A DNA stretch of 64,000 nucleotides, taken from positions 96,449 through 160,448 of the forward strand of contig CAMELV010000007.1 of assembly GCA_945925985.1 (NCBI GenBank). Direction: 5' to 3'. The notes under the pieces are model-generated. The model ran no database searches and was not told where the DNA came from. It saw nothing but the letters and a program-made list of their open reading frames with translations. Origin of the DNA: Comamonas sp. lk (GTDB taxonomy: Bacteria; Pseudomonadota; Gammaproteobacteria; Burkholderiales; Burkholderiaceae_C). The translations under genes and the position numbers were made by a program. This document shows, piece after piece, positions 8,184 to 19,386 of this stretch (position 1 is the stretch's first letter; each line of letters begins with the position of its first letter).

Positions 8184-9074
8184 ATGCTGGCCCAGCAATT
8201 GCTCAATGGTCTGGTTGTCGGCGGCGTGTATGCGCTGTTCGCTCTCGGCTTTACCTTGGTGTTTGGTATTCATCACCTGATGAATTTGGCCCATGGTGCT
8301 GTGTTCATGACGGGGGCCTTCGTCGCCTTGTACGCTGTACTCGCCGGGCTGCCGCTGTGGCTGGGTTTTTTGCTCGCAGTGATCGTTTGCGGACTGTTGT
8401 CGGTGCTGATTGAGATCACCGCATTTCGACCCTTGCGTAAGTCAGGAGAAGCCGAATTCGGAGCCATTGTCTCCACGCTCGGGGCTGACCTGATCATCAT
8501 GACGTTTGCGCAAAAGCTTTCGGCCAGCGATGTGCTGCGGTTCCCCTTCGAAACCTTTCCCGTGCGCATCTTCGAAATTGCCGGGCTTCGCGTGTCGCTG
8601 TTGCAGATGTTCATGTCAGTCAGCGCCTTCTTGCTCATGCTGGTGCTCACCTACTACCTCTATCGCACACCTCTCGGAACCAGGGTTCGATCAGTCTCCG
8701 GCAATGAGCGCGCAGCGGTGTTGTCCGGCGTCAATCCCAATGTGGTTTATTTCCAGACCTTTTTCCTGTCGGGCGCGCTGGCCGGGGCCTCGGGCGTCTT
8801 GATTGGCCTGGCGTTCAATTCAATCCAGTACACCATGGGGGAGCCCTTCCTGCTGCGTGGCTTCGTGGTCATTGTGCTGGGCGGCATGGGCAGCATTCCT
8901 GGCGCCATGATTGCCGGGCTGCTATTTGGCATGATCCAGACCCTGACATCGGCTTACCTGCCCGCCGGCTTGACCGATGCCATCATCTTCTCCATGCTGT
9001 TCCTTATCCTGCTGGTGCGCCCCTATGGCCTGTTTGGCAAAGAGACCGCGGGCGCCATGCGGGCAGAACGATGA
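8184..9074 (+). CDS. ABC transporter inner-membrane permease, LivH type
   Basis: 296 residues, strongly hydrophobic with about eight membrane segments. It opens with QLLNGLVVGGVYALFALGFT, the hallmark N-terminus of LivH-family permeases. The conserved cytoplasmic loop region GTRVRSVSGNERAAVLSGVN is the contact for the ATPases. It overlaps the next permease gene by 4 bp. Together with LivM, LivG and LivF it forms an importer for an amino-acid-like or organic-acid substrate, taking ligand from the binding protein at 5024-6151. Confidence 0.92.
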   Translation: MLAQQLLNGLVVGGVYALFALGFTLVFGIHHLMNLAHGAVFMTGAFVALYAVLAGLPLWLGFLLAVIVCGLLSVLIEITAFRPLRKSGEAEFGAIVSTLGADLIIMTFAQKLSASDVLRFPFETFPVRIFEIAGLRVSLLQMFMSVSAFLLMLVLTYYLYRTPLGTRVRSVSGNERAAVLSGVNPNVVYFQTFFLSGALAGASGVLIGLAFNSIQYTMGEPFLLRGFVVIVLGGMGSIPGAMIAGLLFGMIQTLTSAYLPAGLTDAIIFSMLFLILLVRPYGLFGKETAGAMRAER

Positions 9075-9943
9075 CCGATTTTTTCACCACCTACCATCAT
9101 CTGTTCAACGTCTTCCTGATCGGCTCAGGTTACGCGCTGAGCCAATGGGTGGTGATGCGCGCCGGTGTTTTCTCAGTCGCAACCGCTGGACTTGCCTCAA
9201 TTGGCGCCTACGGGGCGGCCATACTCACCACCAGCTATGGGTGGCCTTACCCGCTGGCGCTGCTCGCGGGCACGCTGCTGGGCACGGGCGCAGGGTTGCT
9301 GTTGTCCTGGCCCTTGGCACGATTGCGCGGGGTGTTTCAGGCCATTGCCACTCTCGCCTTTGTCCAGGTGGTCGTGGCGCTGGCGCTTTATTCAGACAGT
9401 TTGACCGGTGGCGCCATGGGTCTGAACGCGATACCGACCTTGGTCGGCACGGGGGAGACACTGATTGCACTGGTGCTTGTGGTGTATCTGATGTTGGCGA
9501 TCAGTGCGACGCGCGTGGGCCGGGCGTTTGAGGCGATTCGACAAAATGAAGCCGTCGCAAGCTCTTTGGGCGTTTCGGTCAACTTCCACCAGTCACTTGC
9601 CTTTGCCCTGAGTGGCGCCATTGCCGGTCTCTTTGGCGGCCTGGAAGCTCTGCAGAGCTTCGCCCTGTTCCCAAATACTTTTGGCTTCCCGCTGGTGATT
9701 GCCGCCTTGTCTTATGTGGTCCTGGGTGGTCGGCGCTCGGTGGCAGGGCCTATCGTCGGCGCTGCGATCCTGCTCGTCCTCCCCGAGCTATCGCGTCCGC
9801 TAGCCGATTACAGGATGGCGCTCTATGGTGCCATCCTGATGCTGGTCATCGCATTCATGCCACGTGGCATCGTGGACACTGCCATGCTCCACCTGCGCCG
9901 GCGTAGTCTGGCCAAGTCAGGGCAACCGGAGGCCCGCGAGTGA
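9071..9943 (+). CDS. ABC transporter inner-membrane permease, LivM type
   Basis: 290 residues with multiple membrane spans. The region RVGRAFEAIRQNEAVASSLGV is the conserved EAA-like loop of LivM proteins. At 290 residues it is on the short side for LivM, lacking the N-terminal extension of the E. coli protein, which is normal for this subfamily. The ATG overlaps the livH stop by 4 bp, and its own stop overlaps the GTG start of the livG-like gene, indicating translational coupling. Confidence 0.92.
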   Translation: MTDFFTTYHHLFNVFLIGSGYALSQWVVMRAGVFSVATAGLASIGAYGAAILTTSYGWPYPLALLAGTLLGTGAGLLLSWPLARLRGVFQAIATLAFVQVVVALALYSDSLTGGAMGLNAIPTLVGTGETLIALVLVVYLMLAISATRVGRAFEAIRQNEAVASSLGVSVNFHQSLAFALSGAIAGLFGGLEALQSFALFPNTFGFPLVIAALSYVVLGGRRSVAGPIVGAAILLVLPELSRPLADYRMALYGAILMLVIAFMPRGIVDTAMLHLRRRSLAKSGQPEARE

Positions 9944-10695
9944 CAACGCTCTCCATTCAAAACCTTTGCAAGAATTTTGGTGGCGTGGCTGCGGTTTCAG
10001 ACGTCAGCATGGAGATCCCAGCGGGCAAAATCACCGGCTTGATCGGCCCCAATGGCGCGGGCAAAACCACCTTGATCAACCTGATCACTGGCATTCTCAG
10101 CGTCTCCAGCGGCAACATCCGGTTCGGCGACCAAGATCTGACGCATTCGCCTGCGCACATGGTGGCGCGCTCCGGCATTACCCGAACCTTTCAAAACATC
10201 AGGCTGCTGACCGAAGCCAGCGTCATTGACAACGTGATGATCGGCTTTTACAGGGCAGAGACAACCACAACCGCTGCCAGCCTGTTGGGGCTGCCCTCCG
10301 CCCGTCGCGAGTCCGCCACGATCCGGGAACGCGCTGCCGCCTTGCTTGACCGTTTCGGGATGCTGCCGCTTGCCGCACATGAAGCTGGCGGCCTGGCTTA
10401 TGGACACCAGCGGCGTGTTGAAATGATGCGGGCACTGGCCTCAGAGCCGACGCTGATCTTGCTTGACGAACCCGTTGCCGGCATGAATGATGTCGAAGCG
10501 GGTGAGCTGGGCGATATATTTTCACAGCTCGCACGCGATGGCATGGGTGTGCTGTTGATCGAACACAACGTTCGATTCGTGACCAAACGCTGTGACCATG
10601 TCTATGTGCTGGACAGTGGCCGCATGATCGCATCCGGAACACCGACAGAAGTGATCAACAACCCTGCGGTAATTACCGCCTACCTTGGGGCATGA
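9940..10695 (+). CDS. ABC transporter ATP-binding protein, LivG type
   Basis: 251 residues starting at GTG (9940), preceded by an ACCGGAGG ribosome site inside livM. Walker A is GPNGAGKTT, Walker B LILLDEPVAGM, and the switch histidine is in LLIEHNVRF. The signature loop reads LAYGHQRRVE, a histidine variant of the usual YGQQR of LivG. The C-terminal VINNPAVITAYLG is characteristic of LivG/LivF. It energises the LivHM channel. It overlaps the livF-like gene by 4 bp. Confidence 0.93.
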   Translation: MTTLSIQNLCKNFGGVAAVSDVSMEIPAGKITGLIGPNGAGKTTLINLITGILSVSSGNIRFGDQDLTHSPAHMVARSGITRTFQNIRLLTEASVIDNVMIGFYRAETTTTAASLLGLPSARRESATIRERAAALLDRFGMLPLAAHEAGGLAYGHQRRVEMMRALASEPTLILLDEPVAGMNDVEAGELGDIFSQLARDGMGVLLIEHNVRFVTKRCDHVYVLDSGRMIASGTPTEVINNPAVITAYLGA

Positions 10696-11435
10696 GTCCA
10701 CAGATGAACCCAGAGGCGAATTCACTACGGCAAACCATATTGCAAGTGACGGGCCTGACAGCCGGCTACAGTGGCATCAAGGCCCTGCGCGGCGCTGCCC
10801 TGTCGGTGTCTGAAGGCGAATTCGTTGCCTTGATCGGACCCAATGGTGCAGGTAAATCTACGCTGCTCAATTGCCTGAGCGGTGTGGTGCGCCCGACGGG
10901 CGGTTCAATTCGCTTTCAGGGCCAGGAGCTGCTAGGCGTCGCGCCGTGGCACATCGCCCGTCGTGGTTTGCTACAGGTCCCAGAGGGTCGGCAAGTATTG
11001 CCGAATCTGACTGTCCGCGAAAATCTGACGTTGGGCGCGACCGCCCTATCAGGACGTACCCCCACGTACACGCTGGAACGCATCAACGCCCTGTTTCCCA
11101 TCTTGGCGGAACGCAGGGAACAGCGAGCGGGCTCGCTCAGTGGCGGCCAGCAGCAGATGTTGGCCATAGGTCGTGCACTGATGGGGGCACCAAGGCTGCT
11201 TCTGCTTGATGAGCCCAGCTTGGGCTTGGCTCCGGTGATCGTTACCCAGGTGTTTGCGGCACTGCGTGCGCTCAATTCAGAGGGACTGACGATTTTGCTG
11301 GTTGAGCAAAACGCGCGTCAAGCCTTGCTCGCGACTGATCGCGCCTATGTCATTGAGCGGGGTTGCGTTGTGCACGAAGGCCGGAGCGCGGATCTCGCCG
11401 CAGACCCGGCCATCGTGTCTCATTACCTCGGGTAA
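10692..11435 (+). CDS. ABC transporter ATP-binding protein, LivF type
   Basis: 247 residues with Walker A GPNGAGKST, signature LSGGQQQMLAIGRAL, Walker B LLLLDEPSLGL and switch histidine replaced by LLVEQNARQ, as is normal in LivF. It starts at the ATG overlapping the livG stop, though a second ATG 12 bases downstream is possible. It is the last gene of the importer operon. A 214-bp spacer without a convincing gene separates it from the crotonase. Confidence 0.93.
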   Translation: MSPQMNPEANSLRQTILQVTGLTAGYSGIKALRGAALSVSEGEFVALIGPNGAGKSTLLNCLSGVVRPTGGSIRFQGQELLGVAPWHIARRGLLQVPEGRQVLPNLTVRENLTLGATALSGRTPTYTLERINALFPILAERREQRAGSLSGGQQQMLAIGRALMGAPRLLLLDEPSLGLAPVIVTQVFAALRALNSEGLTILLVEQNARQALLATDRAYVIERGCVVHEGRSADLAADPAIVSHYLG

Positions 11436-11649
11436 GGTCCGCACCGCCCCCATGCAAGTCTGCTGGGCTCTACCTTTCCCCTGACTTATGCATGGCGACT
11501 GACCATAAAAACGACACTTGTATCACCACGCTACCGCTGATGTTCGGTGGTGAAATGGTGATCCCAGATGATGAATGCAGCGCACTTCGCGCCTCCTACT
11601 TGCCGATCGCCCACCTAAAAACATCAACAACCACAACGAGGTAATTTCA

Positions 11650-12456
11650 ATGGACTACGTCTACCCCGCCTATCAATCGCTCAAGCTCGACCGCCCCGCC
11701 GATCAGGTACTGCGGATCACCATGTCGCGCGGAAAAATCAATGCGATGGATTTTGAGTTCCACCATTCGATGACCACGATCTGGCAGCATATCGAAGACG
11801 ACCCTTCGGTCAGCGCCGTGATCCTGACTGGTGAGGGACGCGCTTTTTCTGCAGGCGGCGACTTTGAGCTAGAACAAAAACTGGTCACCGATTTCGAGTG
11901 GCGAGCGCGCATGTGGAAGGATGGGCGCAACCTGGTCAAGAACATGATCCATTTTTCTAAGCCCTTGGTGTCAGCCATCAACGGCGCAGCTGCCGGCGGC
12001 GGGCTGGCGGCGGCTATGCTGTCGGACATCAGCATTGGCGGCCGTTCAGCCAAGATTGTGGATGGTCATGTGCGACTGGGCGTGGCCGCTGGCGACCATG
12101 CCGCCATCATCTGGCCCTTGCTGTGCGGTATGGCTAAAGCCAAGTACTACCTGATGACCGGCGAACCTCTGTACGCCGAAGAGGCTGAACGCATCGGCCT
12201 GATTTCCATGTGCGTTGATGATGACAAGCTGCAGGAAACTGCGCTGAAGGTCGCCGTCAATTTGACCAAGGCGGCGCCGTCGGCCATACGCTGGACCAAA
12301 CTGTCGATGAACAATTGGCTGCAAATGGCATGGCCAATTTTTGAGAACTCTCTGGCCCTTGAGATCCTCGGCTTTTCTGGCCCCGAAGTGGTTGAAGGAC
12401 TAAAGGCCTACGAGGAAAAGAGAGCGCCCCAGTTCAATCCAGTTTCGCCAGTCTGA
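11650..12456 (+). CDS. Crotonase (enoyl-CoA hydratase/isomerase) superfamily protein lacking both usual glutamates
   Basis: 268 residues from the ATG at 11650, preceded by GAGG. The oxyanion-hole segments are conserved: AFSAGGDF near residue 66-72 and NGAAAGGGLAA near 111-121. The two glutamates that act as acid/base in enoyl-CoA hydratase (the E of GGCEL and the E of PEILLG) are replaced by A120 and H140. It is therefore probably not a hydratase. An isomerase, decarboxylase, thioesterase or C-C hydrolase of the superfamily is more likely. It is 1 bp upstream of an SDR and belongs to the second half of the catabolic cluster. Confidence 0.85.
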   Translation: MDYVYPAYQSLKLDRPADQVLRITMSRGKINAMDFEFHHSMTTIWQHIEDDPSVSAVILTGEGRAFSAGGDFELEQKLVTDFEWRARMWKDGRNLVKNMIHFSKPLVSAINGAAAGGGLAAAMLSDISIGGRSAKIVDGHVRLGVAAGDHAAIIWPLLCGMAKAKYYLMTGEPLYAEEAERIGLISMCVDDDKLQETALKVAVNLTKAAPSAIRWTKLSMNNWLQMAWPIFENSLALEILGFSGPEVVEGLKAYEEKRAPQFNPVSPV

Positions 12457-12457
12457 C

Positions 12458-13207
12458 ATGGACCAGGCCATGATCCCCAACCTGCTGGACTTTTCCGGCA
12501 AGACAGTGCTGGTGGTGGGCGGCTCCAGCGGCATCGGTAACGGTATCGCGCAGGCCTTTCGCAGACACGGTGCACAGGTGCAGGTGTGGGGTACCCGTGC
12601 CACCGCCGATGATTACCAGAGCCAGGACGGCTCTGATCTGCGGGGCCTGACGTACGCCCAGGTTGATGTCAGTGACTTTGACGCAGTACGAAATGCAGCT
12701 CAGCCTGAAGCACTTGACGTGCTGGTACTTTGCCAGGGTACGGTCGCCTATGGCCGAGAAGAGTTCCGGATCGACACCTTCCGCCGCATCATCGACGTCA
12801 ACCTCAACAGCCTGATGGCCTGTGCCGAGAAGTTTCGGGATGCGCTGGCCGCACGCCGGGGCTCGCTCATCACGATATCGTCGGTGGGTGGTCTTCGGGC
12901 TACCCGCGGTAACCCAGCCTATGCTGCCTCGAAGGCCGGGGCCATCCATTTGACCCACACGTTGGCGCAGGCCTGGGCGCACAAAGGCATCCGGGTCAAT
13001 GGCGTGGCACCAGGATTGGTCGACACCAAACTGACCAAGGTCACCATTGACGATGCTGCGCGCTTGCGCGAGCGCCTTGAGGGTATTCCGGCTGGGCGTC
13101 TGGGCACACCAGATGACATGGCAGGCGCCTGCCTCTACCTGGCGTCCAGCCTCGCGTCCTATGTCATGGGTCAAACCATCGTGGTTGATGGCGGCCGCAT
13201 GCTATGA
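12458..13207 (+). CDS. Short-chain dehydrogenase/reductase (SDR)
   Basis: 249 residues. The cofactor motif is VVGGSSGIGNGIA; a catalytic serine lies in ITISSVGGL and the Tyr-Lys pair in AYAASKAG. The C-terminal GQTIVVDGGRML is standard. NNAG is replaced by LCQGT, a tolerated variant. The gene begins 1 bp after the crotonase stop and overlaps the following amidohydrolase by 4 bp, so all three are co-translated. It probably oxidises a hydroxyacyl or alcohol intermediate of the same pathway; the substrate cannot be read from the sequence. Confidence 0.9.
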   Translation: MDQAMIPNLLDFSGKTVLVVGGSSGIGNGIAQAFRRHGAQVQVWGTRATADDYQSQDGSDLRGLTYAQVDVSDFDAVRNAAQPEALDVLVLCQGTVAYGREEFRIDTFRRIIDVNLNSLMACAEKFRDALAARRGSLITISSVGGLRATRGNPAYAASKAGAIHLTHTLAQAWAHKGIRVNGVAPGLVDTKLTKVTIDDAARLRERLEGIPAGRLGTPDDMAGACLYLASSLASYVMGQTIVVDGGRML

Positions 13208-14226
13208 CCCAGACGGGGTCTGATGCGGCTGAGCGGCAACAGCGCTGGGACGACTGGCTAAACCTGAGCAAGGAGGCGCCGCTCGACCCGGACACGCCAA
13301 TTATTGACCCTCACCACCACCTTTGGGACCGTGGCGGCCACACCTATTTGCCGGACCAATTCAATGCTGACACTAAAGGCCACGCATTACTGGCGACCGT
13401 GTACGTAGAGTGCCGCTCTCGTTATTGGGCGCAAGGCCCTGAACATTTGAGGCCCGTTGGCGAGACGCAGTACGTGGCTGAACTGGTGGCTGACAGAACC
13501 GGACCTAATAGTACAGCCTTGTGTGCCGGCATACTGGGGTTTGCCGACCTGTCCCTCGGAGACGACGTCGAGGCTGTACTGCAAGCCCATGAAGAGGCTG
13601 GCCAAGGACGATTCAAGGGTATCCGCTATGCCACAGCTTGGGATGCTGATCCGGCGATTCACGCCGCCTACCCCAGCCATGCTGGCATGCTGCGTGAGAC
13701 CAAGGTCCAAGCCGGTGCACGACGTCTGACACAGCGAGGGTTATCACTCGACACCTGGGTCTACTTCCGTCAACTCGACGATGTGCTGTCACTGGCCCGG
13801 GCCTGTCCCAACCTGGTCATTGTGGTGGATCACTGCGGTGGCCCCTTGGGCATTGGCCCTTACGCCGAGCGGCGGCAAGAGGTCTTCGCAGAGTGGCGGA
13901 GCGCCATGGGGGCATTCAAACCCTTCAACAATGTGTTCATGAAGTTTGGCGGCCTAGCCATGCCGATTGCAGGTTTTGCCTGGCGCAAGCGACCAGAGCC
14001 CCCTACGTCGCAAACGCTGGCCGAAGCGTGGCGCCCTTACTTCGAGGTCTGCCTCGATGCATTTGGGCCAGCACGCTGCATGTTCGAAAGCAACTTCCCT
14101 GTAGACCGAACCGGCTGCAGCTTTACCAGCTTGTGGAATGCCTTCAAGATGCTGGCGCAAAACCTGTCGACCGACGAACGCCAGTCGCTGCTTCGCGGCA
14201 CAGCCCAACGCGTCTACCGACTGTGA
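13204..14226 (+). CDS. Amidohydrolase-2 family metal-dependent hydrolase (TIM barrel)
   Basis: 340 residues. The N-terminal IDPHHHLWDRGGHTYLPDQF is the signature of the amidohydrolase-2 group, which includes lactonases and 2-pyrone-4,6-dicarboxylate hydrolase. Further conserved points are the YVECRSRY segment, VDHCGGPLG, and MFESNFPVDR near the C-terminus, where the aspartate is the catalytic metal-side residue. It would hydrolyse a lactone or similar ring, plausibly the closing step of the catabolic pathway. It overlaps the SDR by 4 bp and is the last gene of the cluster. Confidence 0.88.
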   Translation: MTQTGSDAAERQQRWDDWLNLSKEAPLDPDTPIIDPHHHLWDRGGHTYLPDQFNADTKGHALLATVYVECRSRYWAQGPEHLRPVGETQYVAELVADRTGPNSTALCAGILGFADLSLGDDVEAVLQAHEEAGQGRFKGIRYATAWDADPAIHAAYPSHAGMLRETKVQAGARRLTQRGLSLDTWVYFRQLDDVLSLARACPNLVIVVDHCGGPLGIGPYAERRQEVFAEWRSAMGAFKPFNNVFMKFGGLAMPIAGFAWRKRPEPPTSQTLAEAWRPYFEVCLDAFGPARCMFESNFPVDRTGCSFTSLWNAFKMLAQNLSTDERQSLLRGTAQRVYRL

Positions 14227-14289
14227 AGAGCGCCTGTTTGCGGCAATTGGTAGGGCAGACCAACTCATTTTTGCCCGTATCGCCGTTCA

Positions 14290-15162
14290 TTACCTGCGTG
14301 CCATGTACAGCCCATACAGTGCACCGCTCAGCCCGCGCAGCGCTTTGCGGTGCTCAATCATTTCGCTCTGGCGGCCCTGGCGCTCCAGCCCGAGCAACAC
14401 CAGCAGCAGACGCATGGCCTGCTCTGGTGGTCGGTGCTGCGAAGCCTGGGCCTGAGTCAGCGCGGGTGCCAGGGCGGGCTTTTCTATCAGCACCCAGGCG
14501 GGGAACCACGCCAGGTCGCTGGTATCCCCCTCCACCTCAAACTCCTGTTCAAACTTGAGTCGCAGCGCTTGCAGCAACGGGTCTGCCACGGCTGTCGCCA
14601 CGGCGTCCAGGCGCTCTGGCGCGAGCCAGGCCAGCTCGGCCAGCAAAGACCAACTGGCCTGCAAACCCAGCAAGTGCAGCCGGGCCCGCAGCATCCAGGC
14701 CAGCGGCGATGGGATCCGCCGCCACGAGGCAATACCCGCCACCGCATCCTCAGCGGCCTGCCACTGGCCCGCGCACAAGCAAAGCGGCGCGGCATGGTCC
14801 TCGGGCCGTTCCGGCTGGTAAGACAGCGGGGCGGCACGCTGCGCCAACTCCTGCCAGCGCGCGCGCAACCACGCGGCCGCATCCACGGCGCCCACGGTGC
14901 GTTGCGCCGCCGGGGCAAGGGTCTGGTGCAGCGCATGCCGCTCTCTAGCCAGCGCCTCGTGGCTGGCCAGCGGCACTGAAGTGCGGTTGGCAAGGGCCGT
15001 CACCAAAACCCCCAGCGACGCCAAACTGTCATCCTGCGGGTTGGTGTGACGCAGGGCCTCCCAGGCCAAGCGGGCGGCAACGGCGTCTCCCTGCAGCACG
15101 GCATGAATCACATCATTACGCAGGGCCACGCCCTGGCTGTCATTAAAAAGGTCAAATTGCAT
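14290..15162 (-). CDS. Conserved hypothetical protein, alpha-helical
   Basis: 290 residues from the ATG at 15162 (AGGGA about 8 bases upstream); a longer frame reaching 15264 would overlap the queA start. The sequence is rich in Ala, Leu, Arg and Trp, with repeated helical segments such as DAVAARLAWEALRHTN, suggesting a TPR-like helical repeat protein. There is no signal peptide or catalytic motif I recognise. It is divergent from queA with about 95 bp between start codons. Function unknown. Confidence 0.7.
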   Translation of the reverse strand: MQFDLFNDSQGVALRNDVIHAVLQGDAVAARLAWEALRHTNPQDDSLASLGVLVTALANRTSVPLASHEALARERHALHQTLAPAAQRTVGAVDAAAWLRARWQELAQRAAPLSYQPERPEDHAAPLCLCAGQWQAAEDAVAGIASWRRIPSPLAWMLRARLHLLGLQASWSLLAELAWLAPERLDAVATAVADPLLQALRLKFEQEFEVEGDTSDLAWFPAWVLIEKPALAPALTQAQASQHRPPEQAMRLLLVLLGLERQGRQSEMIEHRKALRGLSGALYGLYMARR

Positions 15163-15256
15163 GGTGGGTCCCTGGGGGCAGATTTCAGCATAAATCGCCT
15201 GCGACAATTCGACCCTTCCTCCACTTGGCACGGGGCCTGTCCGCCCCTCAAGCACC

Positions 15257-16372
15257 ATGTCCATTACCCCGCCCGTGACCCAGTCTCAACCGCCATCAGG
15301 ACCTGTCTTCACCCTGGCTGATTTCGATTTCGAACTACCTGCAGAACTGATCGCCCAGCACCCCGCCGCCGAGCGCACGGCGGCGCGCCTGTTGGACGGC
15401 ACGCACACCAGCCCGGTGGACCGCATTTTTCGCGAGCTGCCGGGGCTGTTGCAGCCGGGCGACCTGCTGGTGTTCAATGACACCCGGGTGATCAAGGCGC
15501 GGTTGTTTGGCGAAAAACCGACTGGCGGCAAGGTGGAGTTGCTGATTGAGCGGGTGCTCGGCGGCAACCAGGTGGCCGCACACATGCGGGTCAGCAAGAA
15601 ACCCGAAGTGGGGGCCACGATCAGGCTCAGCGGCGAGGCTGGCCTGTGCGCCACCTTGCTCGGGCGCTGGCCCGATGCCGATGGCCCGCTGTTCCGCTTT
15701 GTGTTGTCGAACGACCACGGCGACGACCCCTACACCCTGATGGAGCGCCATGGCCATGTGCCACTGCCCCCCTACATCACCCACGCTGACGCCGCTGAGG
15801 ACGCCGAGCGCTACCAAACGGTCTTTGCCAAGCACCCCGGCGCGGTTGCAGCGCCCACGGCCGCGCTGCATTTTGACCAAGCTCTGCTGGACCAGCTCGC
15901 TGCCATGGGGGTACAGCAGGCCCATGTGACCCTGCATGTGGGCGCCGGCACCTTTCAGCCGGTGAAAACCGAGAACCTGTCCGAGCACCGCATGCACAGC
16001 GAATGGTATGACGTGCCAGCGTTGACCCAGCAGGCTATTGCAGACTGCCGCGCGCGCGGCGGGCGGGTCGTGGCGGTGGGCACCACCACCGTGCGCACCC
16101 TGGAGTCCTGGGCACAGAGCGGGCAAGCTTGTGGTGAGACGCAGATCTTCATCACGCCCGGCTTTACCTTCCAAATGGTGGACCTGCTAATCACCAATTT
16201 CCACCTGCCCAAAAGCACGTTGATGATGTTGGTCAGCGCCTTTTCGGGTTACGCGCCCGTCATGTCGCTGTACCGCCACGCCATCGCCCAGGGCTACCGC
16301 TTCTTCAGCTATGGTGACGCCATGCTGCTGGCGCTGCAAGCCGAGAACGACACGGTCAGATCGGGTAAATGA
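15257..16372 (+). CDS. queA: S-adenosylmethionine:tRNA ribosyltransferase-isomerase
   Basis: 371 residues, slightly longer than the ~350 of E. coli QueA because of a short N-terminal extension. Diagnostic segments are [42 protein letters not shown] and [19 protein letters not shown]. The enzyme transfers and isomerises the ribose of SAM onto preQ1 in tRNA, forming epoxyqueuosine. Its partner tgt lies at 18183 on the same strand but is separated by two genes on the opposite strand. Its 3' end overlaps the convergent oxygenase small-subunit gene by 17 bp. Confidence 0.97.
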   Translation: MSITPPVTQSQPPSGPVFTLADFDFELPAELIAQHPAAERTAARLLDGTHTSPVDRIFRELPGLLQPGDLLVFNDTRVIKARLFGEKPTGGKVELLIERVLGGNQVAAHMRVSKKPEVGATIRLSGEAGLCATLLGRWPDADGPLFRFVLSNDHGDDPYTLMERHGHVPLPPYITHADAAEDAERYQTVFAKHPGAVAAPTAALHFDQALLDQLAAMGVQQAHVTLHVGAGTFQPVKTENLSEHRMHSEWYDVPALTQQAIADCRARGGRVVAVGTTTVRTLESWAQSGQACGETQIFITPGFTFQMVDLLITNFHLPKSTLMMLVSAFSGYAPVMSLYRHAIAQGYRFFSYGDAMLLALQAENDTVRSGK

Positions 16373-16829
16373 GGGCGTTAGGGATCATCTCGCTGTCAAA
16401 CACACACAGGCGCTCGGCAAACTTCAAACCCTCTGGCGTGCGCAAAATCTGGTCGATGTAACGGCCCACGTTGAACACGGTGCTCGGCCCGTCGAGCTTG
16501 GTGCGAAACACCGCGTAATTGGCTTCGCTGTAAATCCGCCCGGCCTCGACCCGGCGCACCACCGGCGCCCCCACCACGTGGCGCTGGTAATAGGGGTCGT
16601 GAAACAGGGTTTCTTTGATGCCGTACACCCGGTCGCGCAGCATGCCCTTGCTGCTGAACGCCAGTGTGCACAGCGGGAACCCGCGATCATAGTTTTCGCG
16701 CGGCTGTAGGCGGTAGCTGCAGTCATCGGCAAAGAAGTCGGGCCACAGGTCCCACTGGCCGCTGTCGACCGCCAGTGCGTAGTCGGCATACAGTCGGGTC
16801 AGAGCCAGATGGGTGTCGAGGTCGATCAT
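16356..16829 (-). CDS. Aromatic ring-hydroxylating oxygenase, small (beta) subunit
   Basis: 157 residues from the ATG at 16829, which lies 2 bp after the large-subunit stop and uses its terminal GGGGAG as ribosome site. A longer start at 16856 is less likely. The cystatin/SnoaL-like fold is shown by [24 protein letters not shown], and YRDRVYGI-like elements (here [12 protein letters not shown]), typical of the beta subunits of salicylate, benzoate and terephthalate oxygenases. It forms a structural hetero-oligomer with the alpha subunit. Length and character are close to salicylate-5-hydroxylase NagH, but the substrate is not established. Confidence 0.88.
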   Translation of the reverse strand: MIDLDTHLALTRLYADYALAVDSGQWDLWPDFFADDCSYRLQPRENYDRGFPLCTLAFSSKGMLRDRVYGIKETLFHDPYYQRHVVGAPVVRRVEAGRIYSEANYAVFRTKLDGPSTVFNVGRYIDQILRTPEGLKFAERLCVFDSEMIPNALIYPI

Positions 16830-16831
16830 GC

Positions 16832-19364
<2,533 letters not shown>

Positions 19365-19386
19365 GCCGCCGCGCTGCGGACCGTGG

